In this document: positions 16,181 through 24,244 of the stretch, piece by piece
Layout of the letters: every line of letters begins with the position of its first letter
Position numbering within the stretch: the first letter of the stretch is position 1
DNA from: Actinomycetospora lutea
GTDB lineage: Bacteria; Actinomycetota; Actinomycetes; Mycobacteriales; Pseudonocardiaceae
Length of the DNA: 64,000 bases
Assembly: GCF_028737205.1 (NCBI RefSeq)
Contig: NZ_JAQZAL010000003.1
Span: forward strand, 1 to 64,000
Direction: 5' to 3'
Notes under the pieces: generated by a model
Databases searched by the model: none
The model's input: the letters and a program-made list of their open reading frames with translations, nothing else
What the model was told of the DNA's origin: nothing
Program-made: the position numbers and the translations under genes

Positions 16181-18741
16181 CGTGCCCTCCCGGCGCGCGG
16201 GTCGAGGCGGCGCAGGAGCAGTGCGGTGACGACGACGAATCCCACGGTGACGCCGGCGAGGGCACCGAGGTCGAACAGCCAGGTGGCGGCGTCGTGGTCC
16301 CACAGCGGCTCGGCCTCGGTGTAGGGCGGCGGGACGCCGGGGCCGCTGCGCACGCCGATCGTCGAGGCGCCCATCGCGAAGCCCCACCGCGCCGGCACGA
16401 ACCAGGACAGCTGGGCGAGGACGGGGCTGTCCTGGATCTGCAGCAGCGCGCTCGAGAGGATGAACTGCAGCATCGCGAGCAGCACGAGCAGCGGCATGCC
16501 GCGGTCGGCGTTGTCGATCCACGCCGACACCGCGAGGCCGACCGCCATGCTCGCGATCGTGACCCCGGCGATCGCGACGAGGATCTCCAGGCGCGGGTCG
16601 CCGAGCACGACCGCCTCGTCGGGACCTGGCCGGCCGAGCTGGCCCAGGACGCCGAGCACGATGCCCTGCAGGCCCGTGACGATCCCGAGGACGACGACCT
16701 TGGAGAGCAGGTAGGCGGTGCGCGACAGCCCGATCGCCCGTTCCCGGCGGTAGATCTCGCGCTCCTTGACCAGCTCGCGGATCGAGGCGGCGGACCCCAT
16801 CAGGGCGGCGCCCACCACGAACACCATGAGCAGGCTCTGCGGCGCCCCGGGCACGCCGCGCATCTGCTCGGCGAGCGAGAGGCCGGTGTCCACCGGCAGC
16901 GCGTGCGACAGCGCGGCGAGCAGCAGCGGCAGCGCCACCATGAAGATCGTGTACTGACGGTCGGCGGCGATCACCGCGAGGTAGCGCCGGCACAGCACCC
17001 CGAACTGCGCGATCGCCGACTGCTGGCGCGGCGGCGGGGCGGTCGCCGCCGGCGCCGGGGCGCGGGCGGCGGGACGCGACGGCGGCGGCGTGCCGATGTA
17101 GCGCTCGCCCAGCGGGGAGCGTCGGAACCGCTCCGCCCACTCGGCACCGGAGCGCCGCTCGAGCAGGAGGAAGAGGTCGGCGAAGTCGGTGACGCCGAAG
17201 TAGGTGAGGGCTTCCCGGGGTGGTCCGAAGTAGGCGGTGGTGCCGCCGGGGGCGAGCAGCAGGAGGCGGTCGCAGACGTCGAGGTTGGCGACGTTGTGGG
17301 TGACCACGACGACGGTGCGGCCGTCGTCGGCGAGGCCGCGCAGGGTGTGCATGACCGATTTGTCGAGGCCGGGGTCGAGGCCGCTGGTGGGTTCGTCGAG
17401 GAAGAGCAGGGAGGGGCGGGTGAGCAGTTCGAGGGCGACGGAGGTGCGCTTGCGCTGGCCGCCGGACAGGGAGTCAATGCGCTGGTCGGCCTGCCCGTCC
17501 AGCCCGAGCTCGCCGATCACCGCGGAGATCCGCCGGTCGCGCTCCTCGTCGGTGGTGTCCGACGGGAACCGCAACCGGGCGGCGTAGGCGAGCGCGCGCC
17601 GCACCGTGAGCTGGGGGTGCAGGATGTCGTCCTGGGGCACGAGCCCGATGCGCTGGCGCAGCTCGTCGTAGTCGGCGTACAGGTCGCGGTCGGCGTAGGT
17701 GACCGCGCCCTCGTCGGCGGGGCGGAAGCCGGTCAGGGCCCGCAGCAGCGTCGACTTCCCGGCCCCGGACGGCCCGACGACCGCGAGCAGGCTGTTCTCC
17801 TCGAGGGCGAAGCCGACGTGGTCGAGCAGGGTCCGGCCCTTCGCGGTGCGCACCACGAGGTCCCGGGCGCGGAACGCGATCGCGCCGGCGTCCTCGCGCT
17901 CGACGAGCTGGTCGCCGTCGAGGTGGAACAGCGCGTGCCCGATCCCGACGAGCATGCCGGGGCGCAGCGCCACGCGACGGATGCGCTGCCCGTCGACATA
18001 GGTGCCGTTGGGGCTGCCGAGATCGATCAGCTCCCACCCGCCGGCACCGTCGGCCCCGTCGACCGCTCTGAGCTCGGCGTGGTGGCGCGAGACGAGCAGG
18101 TCGCTGACGACGACGTCGTTGTCGGTCTCGCGGCCGATCCGGATGCGGGCGGGGGCGGTGGCGACGGGGGTGGTCGGCGCGGGCGCGGAGGACGGGGCGG
18201 GCGAGGGGGTGGGCAGGCGGTGGACCGCGGAGAGCCGCCCCTGCCGGCTCGGACCGTCCGGTGCCGGGCCCGGGTCGGGGGTCGCGGGCTCGGAGCGGGG
18301 CCGGGACGGGCGCGCGGCCGGCGGGGCGAGCGGGGCGAGCATGGGCACCGGCGGCGCGCCGGGGTCGGCGCCGACCGCCCGCAGCGACACGTGTACCTCG
18401 GGTCCGCCGACACCGAGCGTGAGCGTCAGCCGCGGCGTGGCGCCGGGCGAGAGACGGAGCTGCTGGAGCCGCTCGCCGTGGACGAACACCCCGTTCTGGC
18501 TGCGGTCGATCAGCTCCCACCCGGTGGGCAGCGGCCGCAGCTCGACGTGCACGCGGGACACGAGGGGGTGGACGACCTGGAACCCGGCGGCCTCGTCGCG
18601 GCCGATCGTGAGCGCCTGCCCGGGGGGCACCACGAGGCGGCGATCACCGTGGCCGAGCTCGAGCTGCGGTGCCGTCAGCGGTCGGCCGCGCGCCGCGCGA
18701 GGACCTGCAGCCGGCCGGGGCACGGGCTCCACGGGATGCAC
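16177..18741 (-). CDS. FHA-domain ABC transporter, Rv1747-like
   Basis: An 854-residue fused transporter. Two FHA domains (about 42-120 and 200-275, each with GR, SR-x-H and N-G motifs) bind phosphothreonine. The ABC domain (about 290-520) has Walker A GPSGAGKST, signature LSGGQ, and Walker B LLFLDEP; a C-terminal ABC2-type permease has about six helices. This matches mycobacterial Rv1747, whose FHA domains read kinase phosphorylation. GTG 18741 is chosen for GGGAGG 6 nt upstream; GTG 18786 is an alternative but sits too close to its site. Codons at 17200-17475 differ from the rest. Probably exports an envelope component under kinase control. Confidence 0.9.
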   Translation of the reverse strand: MHPVEPVPRPAAGPRAARGRPLTAPQLELGHGDRRLVVPPGQALTIGRDEAAGFQVVHPLVSRVHVELRPLPTGWELIDRSQNGVFVHGERLQQLRLSPGATPRLTLTLGVGGPEVHVSLRAVGADPGAPPVPMLAPLAPPAARPSRPRSEPATPDPGPAPDGPSRQGRLSAVHRLPTPSPAPSSAPAPTTPVATAPARIRIGRETDNDVVVSDLLVSRHHAELRAVDGADGAGGWELIDLGSPNGTYVDGQRIRRVALRPGMLVGIGHALFHLDGDQLVEREDAGAIAFRARDLVVRTAKGRTLLDHVGFALEENSLLAVVGPSGAGKSTLLRALTGFRPADEGAVTYADRDLYADYDELRQRIGLVPQDDILHPQLTVRRALAYAARLRFPSDTTDEERDRRISAVIGELGLDGQADQRIDSLSGGQRKRTSVALELLTRPSLLFLDEPTSGLDPGLDKSVMHTLRGLADDGRTVVVVTHNVANLDVCDRLLLLAPGGTTAYFGPPREALTYFGVTDFADLFLLLERRSGAEWAERFRRSPLGERYIGTPPPSRPAARAPAPAATAPPPRQQSAIAQFGVLCRRYLAVIAADRQYTIFMVALPLLLAALSHALPVDTGLSLAEQMRGVPGAPQSLLMVFVVGAALMGSAASIRELVKEREIYRRERAIGLSRTAYLLSKVVVLGIVTGLQGIVLGVLGQLGRPGPDEAVVLGDPRLEILVAIAGVTIASMAVGLAVSAWIDNADRGMPLLVLLAMLQFILSSALLQIQDSPVLAQLSWFVPARWGFAMGASTIGVRSGPGVPPPYTEAEPLWDHDAATWLFDLGALAGVTVGFVVVTALLLRRLDPRAGRAR
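17200..17475 (-). other. Codon-use mosaic tract in the ABC domain
   Basis: Within the transporter gene, the segment from just after the signature motif to the end of the ABC domain uses GAA, AAA, ATT, GGA and CCA plus TCC for Ser. The flanks use GAG, AAG and TCG almost exclusively. The reading frame and motifs are intact. The pattern suggests a conversion tract from another ABC gene. Confidence 0.5.
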
Positions 18742-18916
18742 CGGGTTCCTCCCTCGCGGCCGGGCCCCGCGGCCCGACGACGTCACCTCCCTCGGAGCGC
18801 GCGCCCGAGACGGTGACAGTCTGTGTTCAGGAGGGGGGACTCATCCAGAGGGTTCGCGATAATCGCGCCGATCTATCACTGCCGGTGACCGACGACGTCC
18901 GTGTGGGTGGCTCGAG
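18742..18916. promoter_or_regulatory. Upstream region of the FHA-ABC operon with a 13-nt palindrome
   Basis: An AT-richer gap before the transporter gene. It contains the perfect palindrome CGCGATAATCGCG at 18855-18867 and, on the minus strand, a GATAGAT-like -10 candidate just upstream of it. The palindrome is placed where an operator would act on the transporter operon. No known regulator motif is recognised. Confidence 0.45.
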
Positions 18917-19297
18917 TCACGCCGGACGGGGCAGCGGGGCGGTGGTCGTGCGGCGCGCCGGGGTCCCGTCGGGGACGACGGCGGACAGCGGGGAGCCGAA
19001 CGGGCGGGTCAGCGGGTCACGGCGCGCGGTGGCGTTGTCGATGGCGTGCACGTGGCCGGTGACCTGCACCGACCCGACCTCCGCGAGGCGGCGGTGCACC
19101 CGGTCGAGGCGGGCGCGCAGGGCCGCGACGTCGTCGGCCTTGCGCTGCCGCGCCCGGCGGGTGTGGCGGGGTCCGGCGGCCGATGGCGCGCCGTCGTGGG
19201 CGGCGGTGTCACCCTCACCGGCCGGGCCCACCGCGGCGAGGGCGGCGGGGCGGACGGAGCGGACGGAGCGGGCGGTGGTGGTCGAGCGGCGGAACAT
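18917..19297 (-). CDS. Small basic protein with short coiled coil
   Basis: A 126-residue Arg/Ala/Thr-rich protein of no recognised family. A helical segment (KADDVAALRARLDRVHRR and following) could form a coiled coil; the rest looks disordered. A GAGGGA site lies about 11 nt before the ATG. It lies between the PASTA kinase gene and the FHA-ABC operon on the same strand, 157 nt downstream of the kinase stop. Its many Thr and Ser residues would suit a kinase substrate, but this is only inference. It could also be a chance frame, since codon bias is weaker than in its neighbours. Confidence 0.45.
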   Translation of the reverse strand: MFRRSTTTARSVRSVRPAALAAVGPAGEGDTAAHDGAPSAAGPRHTRRARQRKADDVAALRARLDRVHRRLAEVGSVQVTGHVHAIDNATARRDPLTRPFGSPLSAVVPDGTPARRTTTAPLPRPA

Positions 19298-19454
19298 CGT
19301 GGATCACGTCCCTCGGTGCGACGGGCCGACGTGCGGTCACCCTCTGCATCGAGCGCCACGCGGCCGCTCTTGATCGTCCGTCCGGTGGACGCCGGGCCCG
19401 GTCCCCGTCCACCGAAGAGACGCGTCACCTCGCGGACACGACGTCGGGCCGCGC

Positions 19455-21374
19455 TCAGAAGAGCCCGTCGAAGACGCCGTCGTCCCCCGTGCCGTCGCCG
19501 GTGTCCCCGGTGTCGCCGCTGCCGTCACCGCCGGACGCACCGCCGGACCCGCCGCCACCCTCGCCGCCGGCCCCGGAGCCGTCGCCGGACCCGCCCGACG
19601 GTGCGCCCGAGGAGGGCGACGACCCGGACCGGACGACGTCCATGGTCACCGTGCTCCCGCGCGGCACCGCCGTGCCGACGCCCGGCGCCACGGTGACGAC
19701 GGTGTCCGGCGCGCCGCCGCTGTCGACCTGGCGCACCGAGACCTCGAGCCCGACGCCCTCGAGCGTGGCCTCCGCGGACGCCCGCGAGCGGCCGACCACG
19801 TCGGGCACCTGCAGCGTCGGGCGGCGCTGCCCGATGACGAGCTCGATCGCGTCGCCCGGGGGCCGCAGCGAGCCGGGCACCGGGTCCTGCCCGACGACCT
19901 GGCCCACCTCGGTGGGGTCGCTCGTCTCGCGCAGGCGCGGCACGGGGGTGAGCACGAGCCCGGCGCCCTCCGCCGCCACCCGCGCGGCCTCGGGGCTGCG
20001 GCCGACGAGCAGCGGCACCTGCACCAGGCCCGGCCCGCGGCCGATGCGCAGGGTCACCGCCGACTCCTCGTCGACGCGCTGCCCGACGTCCGGCGACGAG
20101 CCCACGACGCGGTCGACCTGGTCGGGCGGCGACGCGGTGGGCACGAGGATCGGGGCGAGGCCGGCGTCGGCGAGCGCGCGGACGGCCTCGTCGCGGCTGA
20201 GCCCGACGAGGCGGGGCACCTCGGTGTCGGCCGGGCCGAGCAGCCACCACCCGCCGCCGAGCAGCACCGCGAGCGCGACCCCGAGGAGCGCGAGCCGGCG
20301 GCGGGGCCGCGCGGGTGTCGCCGCGGCGTGGGCGCCGGTGCGCCCGCCGTCCGCGGCCGACCGGCGCCCGGACCGCGCGAGCTCCGGGGTCACGAGCGTC
20401 TCGGCGGTGTCGGCGAGGTCGTCCCGGCGCCGGGCCCGGCGTCCCGGGTCGGTCCAGCGGCCGGTGTCCCAGCCCCGGCCGGTGTCGTCCGGGTCGTGCT
20501 CGCCGAGCACGGCCGGCGCGTCGGGCCGCTCGCCGGCGAGCACGCGCAGCAGGTCGGCGCGCATGTCGGCGGCGGTCGGGTAGCGGTTGTCGGGGTTCTT
20601 CGCCATCGCGCGGCGCACGACGGCCTCGAGCTCCGGCGACACGACGACGCCGGGCGGGGTGAGCGTGGACAGCATCGGCGGGTCCTCCCGCACGTGCTGG
20701 TAGACGATCGCGACCGGGCTGTCGGCGGTGAAGGGCGGCTCGCCGGTGAGCAGCTCGAACAGCACGCAGCCCGCGGCGTACACGTCGGCGCGCGCGTCGA
20801 CCTCCTGGCCGAGCCCCTGCTCGGGCGAGAGGTACTGGGCGGTGCCGATGACCATGTCGCCGGTCAGCGCCGGACCGGTCTCGGTGAGCGCCCGGGCGAT
20901 GCCGAAGTCCATGACCTTCACGACGTCGCCCGGCGTGATCATGATGTTGGCGGGCTTCACGTCGCGGTGCACGACGCCGCTGTCGTGGCTGTAGCCCAGC
21001 GCCGCGCAGACGTCGGCCATCACCGCGCACGCGCGCTCCGGCGGCATCGGCCCGTGGACGCGGAGCAGGTCGCGCAGCGTCGACCCGCTCACGTACTCCA
21101 TGACGATGAACGGCAGCCCGATGCCCTCGGCGGCCACCTCGCCGGTGTCGTAGACCGCGACGATCCCCGGGTGGTTGAGCCCCGCGACGTTCTGGGCCTC
21201 GCGCTCGAAGCGCAGCCGGAAGGAGGGGTCGCGCGCGAGGTCGGAGCGCAGCACCTTGACGGCGACCTCACGGCCCAGGCGCACGTCGAGCCCGGCGTGC
21301 ACGTCCGCCATGCCGCCACGGCCCAGGCTCGGGCCGAGCTGGTACCGCCCGGCCACCAGCGTCGCCTGCGACAT
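19455..21374 (-). CDS. PASTA-domain Ser/Thr kinase, PknB-like
   Basis: A 639-residue kinase. The catalytic domain (about 11-275) has GRGGMADVH, VAVKVL, HRDVKPAN, DFGIAR and SPEQ. A juxtamembrane Arg/Asp/Thr-rich linker leads to one membrane helix (about 362-380). Three PASTA repeats follow, each opening with VP-x-(L/V)VG and ending in an (A/V)GL segment. The C-terminal tail is Gly/Ser/Asp-rich. PASTA domains bind muropeptides or lipid II and place the kinase at sites of wall growth. PknB-type kinases usually have four PASTA repeats and sit beside pbpA/rodA; this one has three and a different neighbourhood, so it is a paralogue rather than PknB itself. Confidence 0.9.
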   Translation of the reverse strand: MSQATLVAGRYQLGPSLGRGGMADVHAGLDVRLGREVAVKVLRSDLARDPSFRLRFEREAQNVAGLNHPGIVAVYDTGEVAAEGIGLPFIVMEYVSGSTLRDLLRVHGPMPPERACAVMADVCAALGYSHDSGVVHRDVKPANIMITPGDVVKVMDFGIARALTETGPALTGDMVIGTAQYLSPEQGLGQEVDARADVYAAGCVLFELLTGEPPFTADSPVAIVYQHVREDPPMLSTLTPPGVVVSPELEAVVRRAMAKNPDNRYPTAADMRADLLRVLAGERPDAPAVLGEHDPDDTGRGWDTGRWTDPGRRARRRDDLADTAETLVTPELARSGRRSAADGGRTGAHAAATPARPRRRLALLGVALAVLLGGGWWLLGPADTEVPRLVGLSRDEAVRALADAGLAPILVPTASPPDQVDRVVGSSPDVGQRVDEESAVTLRIGRGPGLVQVPLLVGRSPEAARVAAEGAGLVLTPVPRLRETSDPTEVGQVVGQDPVPGSLRPPGDAIELVIGQRRPTLQVPDVVGRSRASAEATLEGVGLEVSVRQVDSGGAPDTVVTVAPGVGTAVPRGSTVTMDVVRSGSSPSSGAPSGGSGDGSGAGGEGGGGSGGASGGDGSGDTGDTGDGTGDDGVFDGLF

Positions 21375-21552
21375 GCGCTCCTCGTGCCTCCGCTCTCGGC
21401 TCGGGACCCGACGACTCGCCGGGTCACGTCGGGGTCTCGTCGTGGTCTCCGGCCAGCATCACCCGGACGGGTCCAACGGCGCGGGAGCGGGTCGGCAACG
21501 GCGGGTCGCCGTTTCGGCGCGAGAGTTCGCCCGTTCGTCGGGTCCGGTGCGG

Positions 21553-22704
21553 TCAGTCGCCGCAGCAGCAGCCGTCGCAGCAGCAGCCGTCCCCGGAGCA
21601 GCTGTCACAGCAGTCGCAGCCGCACGACGTGCAGTCACAGCAGCTCGCGCAGGGGTTGGGTCGTGGCTGGCCGCTCCACGGCCCGACGATCGGGTCCGCG
21701 CAGCAGAGCTGCCCGGTGCAGCACAGCCCGGCCGCCGCCACGCAGCCGGTGACGAACCCGCGGGGCGCCCGCCGCGGGTCGCTGTCGCCAGGATGCGGCG
21801 GCTGGTCGGTGGACGGCTGCTCCGACCGGCCGAGTGTCCGCACGACCGCCCGGTCGGTCTCGTGGACCAGGAGGCGGTGCGCGAGCCGGGCGTCGAGGGC
21901 GTGCGGCGCCGGGAGCTCGACGGCGGGCAGCGTCGCGCCGAGGACCTCGACCTGCCGGCGCGCCAGGGTCCGCGTCGCCGCGACACCCGCCCCGCTGGCG
22001 TCGACGGGGTTCCACCGGCCGGCGCGCCGGTCGTCGTCGAGGTCGTCGAGTGCGTCGAGGAGGTGAGCGAGCCGTCCGAACGCGGCCCCGGCGGTCGCGA
22101 GCGGCGCCGCGTTGGCCGGGCGTCCGGCGAGGACGGCCGTGTGAACGAAGGCGGCGGACACCGCGTCGGCGGTGGGGGCGGTGGCCGCCTCGAGGGTGAC
22201 CGCGCCGGTGCCGTGCTCGACCGCGTGCTGGCGGGCGGGCACGGCGAGCAGTGCCGACGGGTCGAAGCCCCGCGGGGCGGTGGCGCGGGCCCGGGCGCTC
22301 CAGCGGTCGGCGATCCTCCTGGTCAGGGCCGCGGCGGGGCGGTGGCGCAGCACGCCCTGGCCGTCGTCGACGTGGTCGGTGAGGTGCCCGGCGGCCAGCA
22401 GCAGCGCGGCGTGCGCGGCGAGCTGCGCACCCTCGCCGGACACCACGGTCGCCGTGCGCATCCCGCGCGCCGGGCAGGGGCCGGCGCGGCGGTCCCCGCG
22501 GGTGGTCTCCGTCTGCGCCGCGGTGAGCACCGAGACCAGCAGCGCGTCGACGTTGGTGGCGGCCCGGGCGAGCTGGCCGTGCCCGTCGCGCAGCGTCAGG
22601 CACGTCCCGCAGAGGTGCGCCATCCAGCGCCGGTGCAGCGCCGGGGAGAGGTGGTGGCGGCAGGGCCGCACGATGCCGAGCACCGGCAGGAATGTAGCGA
22701 TCAC
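21553..22704 (-). CDS. DUF5685 protein with Cys-rich tail
   Basis: A 383-residue protein. The N-terminus (LGIVRPCRHHL ... CGTCLTLRDGHG) and the helical body with HLLDALDDLDDD match DUF5685, a family of uncertain function in actinomycetes. The body carries conserved His/Asp clusters reminiscent of all-helical prenyl-transfer or metal enzymes. The last 50 or so residues hold about 20 cysteines in CC, CxxC and CCC runs, encoded by TGC/TGT-rich DNA at 21553-21730. This tail could bind metal ions or be an oxidised spacer. The gene is divergent from the lipoprotein gene, sharing a 164-nt upstream region. Confidence 0.75.
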   Translation of the reverse strand: MIATFLPVLGIVRPCRHHLSPALHRRWMAHLCGTCLTLRDGHGQLARAATNVDALLVSVLTAAQTETTRGDRRAGPCPARGMRTATVVSGEGAQLAAHAALLLAAGHLTDHVDDGQGVLRHRPAAALTRRIADRWSARARATAPRGFDPSALLAVPARQHAVEHGTGAVTLEAATAPTADAVSAAFVHTAVLAGRPANAAPLATAGAAFGRLAHLLDALDDLDDDRRAGRWNPVDASGAGVAATRTLARRQVEVLGATLPAVELPAPHALDARLAHRLLVHETDRAVVRTLGRSEQPSTDQPPHPGDSDPRRAPRGFVTGCVAAAGLCCTGQLCCADPIVGPWSGQPRPNPCASCCDCTSCGCDCCDSCSGDGCCCDGCCCGD

Positions 22705-22868
22705 CGATGTCGATCACGACGGCCGTTCGCCAGGTTGTGCACGGCCGTTCGTCGCAATCCCTCGCCGTGTCCGTGTGTGCGCGGTGAGTGAGGAGGGAAG
22801 GGTGCGTGCGACCGCGTCACGCCCCGTCGGGGGCTGGCGTGCCGCGACCACCTCGGAGGGGAAACACC
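22705..22868. promoter_or_regulatory. Divergent promoter region with direct repeats
   Basis: The region between the DUF5685 and lipoprotein genes contains ACGGCCGTTCG twice, at 22719-22729 and 22741-22751, 22 nt apart start to start (about two helical turns). CGATCAC also occurs twice just beside it. The spacing fits binding of a dimeric regulator on one DNA face. Regulator unknown. Confidence 0.5.
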
Positions 22869-23363
22869 GTGAACTCCAGCAACAGGGCACGTCTGCTCAT
22901 GGCGCCGGCGCTGGCCGGCGCGCTCGGCCTCGGCGTCCTGGCCGGCTGCTCGCAGGGGCAGCCGCCGGCCCCGCCGCAGGGTGCGGCCGGCGCGCCGAGC
23001 GCGGCCGCCGGGCAGGGTGCGCCGGCGGCCCCGGGTGCTCCGGGTGCTGGTGCTCCGGGTGCGCCGGGTGCTGGTGCTCCGGGTGCCGGGGCCGAGGGCC
23101 AGCCGGGCGCCGGCGGCACGGGCGCCGAGGGCTCCGGCGCGGGCGGCAGCGGGGCCGAGGGATCGGGCAGCGGCTCGGGGTCCGGCAGCGGCTCGGGCTC
23201 CGGCGGCGGCGCGAGCCAGACGCCGGCGGGCGGCGTGGCCACCGGCGGCGGCTCCACCTCAGGTGTCGAGCACGCCGGTCTCATCGGTGCCGGCGCGCTC
23301 GCCCTGGCGGGTGCCGGCGCGCTCGGCGCGACCGCCGCACGTCGTCGGCGCACCGACAGCTGA
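22869..23363 (+). CDS. Lipoprotein with sortase-signal-like C-terminus
   Basis: A 164-residue exported protein. The signal peptide ends in the lipobox LAGC. The middle is low complexity (GAPGAPGAG and GSGSGSG runs). The C-terminus has GGVATGGGS, then a hydrophobic Ala/Gly/Leu helix, then RRRR, which is the layout of a cell-wall sorting signal although no LPXTG is present. A class F-type sortase gene follows 89 nt downstream, so this is its likely substrate and VATG its likely motif (inference). GTG 22869 has GGAGGGG upstream. A lipobox and a sorting signal in one protein would be unusual; the two may compete or act in sequence. Confidence 0.75.
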   Translation: MNSSNRARLLMAPALAGALGLGVLAGCSQGQPPAPPQGAAGAPSAAAGQGAPAAPGAPGAGAPGAPGAGAPGAGAEGQPGAGGTGAEGSGAGGSGAEGSGSGSGSGSGSGSGGGASQTPAGGVATGGGSTSGVEHAGLIGAGALALAGAGALGATAARRRRTDS

Positions 23364-23452
23364 TCGTCGCCGGCGACCCCGCACGCCCGTCCGGTGTGCG
23401 GGGTCGCCGTGTGTCGCGGGTACGTGGAGACGGTGAGCGGGGAGGAACTGGC

Positions 23453-24244
23453 GTGACCGCGCCCGACGGACCCGGCGCGGTGCCCGGCGCGCCCGATGTG
23501 CCTGGCGTGCCCGGCGCAGCGAGGGAGTCCCCGGCTGCGTCGGAGGCAGCGAGCGACGCCCTCGCCGCACCATCCCCACCCCCGCCGCGCCCCGACCGCA
23601 CGGGGCGCGCGCTGGTCGCCGGGGCCGTGCTGCTCGCCGTGATCGGTGTCGCGCTCCTCGGCTGGGCGCTCGCGCACCAGTCGGGCCCGCCGCCGGCGCC
23701 GTCCGCCGGCCCGCCGCCGCCGGCCTCGCTGGTCGCGGGCCCGTCGGGTCGGGAGATCGAGACCGCCGCGCCGCTGGGGACCTCGTCCCCGCCGGCGACC
23801 CTGCGCGTTCCCGCGATCCGGGTGGACTCGCCGGTCGACCAGGTCGGCCTCAACCCCGACCGCACGATGGAGGTCCCCGCGGAGGGATCCCCCGGCTACG
23901 ACAACGCCGCCTGGTTCCGGTACTCGGTCACCCCGGGGCGCCAGGGTCCCTCGGTGATCATCGGGCACGTCGACTCCGCCGCGTCCGGGCCGTCGGTGTT
24001 CTACGAGCTCGGGCGGCTGCGTCCCGGCGACCGCGCGCAGGTCGTGCGCGCCGACGGGGCGACGGTGACCTTCGAGGTCACCGAGGTCGCCGTCTACCCC
24101 AAGGACGCCTTCCCCACCGAGCGCGTCTACGGCCCGACGCCCGGCCCCGAGCTGCGCCTGATCACGTGCGGCGGCAGCTACGACCGCGGCGCGGGCTCCT
24201 ACCGCGACAACACGGTCGTCTTCGCCCGGGAGATCGCCGGCTAG
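23453..24244 (+). CDS. Class F-type sortase
   Basis: A 263-residue sortase with a Pro/Ala-rich cytoplasmic N-terminus, one membrane helix (about 50-72) and an extracellular beta-barrel. Catalytic residues are visible: His in IIGHVDS, Cys in LITCGG and Arg in SYRDNTVVF. The short barrel and the TCGG form fit the actinobacterial class F group. GTG 23453 has GGAGG 9 nt upstream. The stop TAG forms CTAG with the stop of the DUF4185 gene on the other strand. The enzyme should join the sorting motif of a surface protein, most simply the product of 22869-23363, to a wall or protein amine. Confidence 0.88.
   Translation: MTAPDGPGAVPGAPDVPGVPGAARESPAASEAASDALAAPSPPPPRPDRTGRALVAGAVLLAVIGVALLGWALAHQSGPPPAPSAGPPPPASLVAGPSGREIETAAPLGTSSPPATLRVPAIRVDSPVDQVGLNPDRTMEVPAEGSPGYDNAAWFRYSVTPGRQGPSVIIGHVDSAASGPSVFYELGRLRPGDRAQVVRADGATVTFEVTEVAVYPKDAFPTERVYGPTPGPELRLITCGGSYDRGAGSYRDNTVVFAREIAG

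Noticed and set aside
10591-21374. Phage-defence system using kinases (PglW or BREX type)
   Set aside because: No methyltransferase, phosphatase PglZ, ATPase or nuclease genes are nearby; domains are envelope and membrane types.
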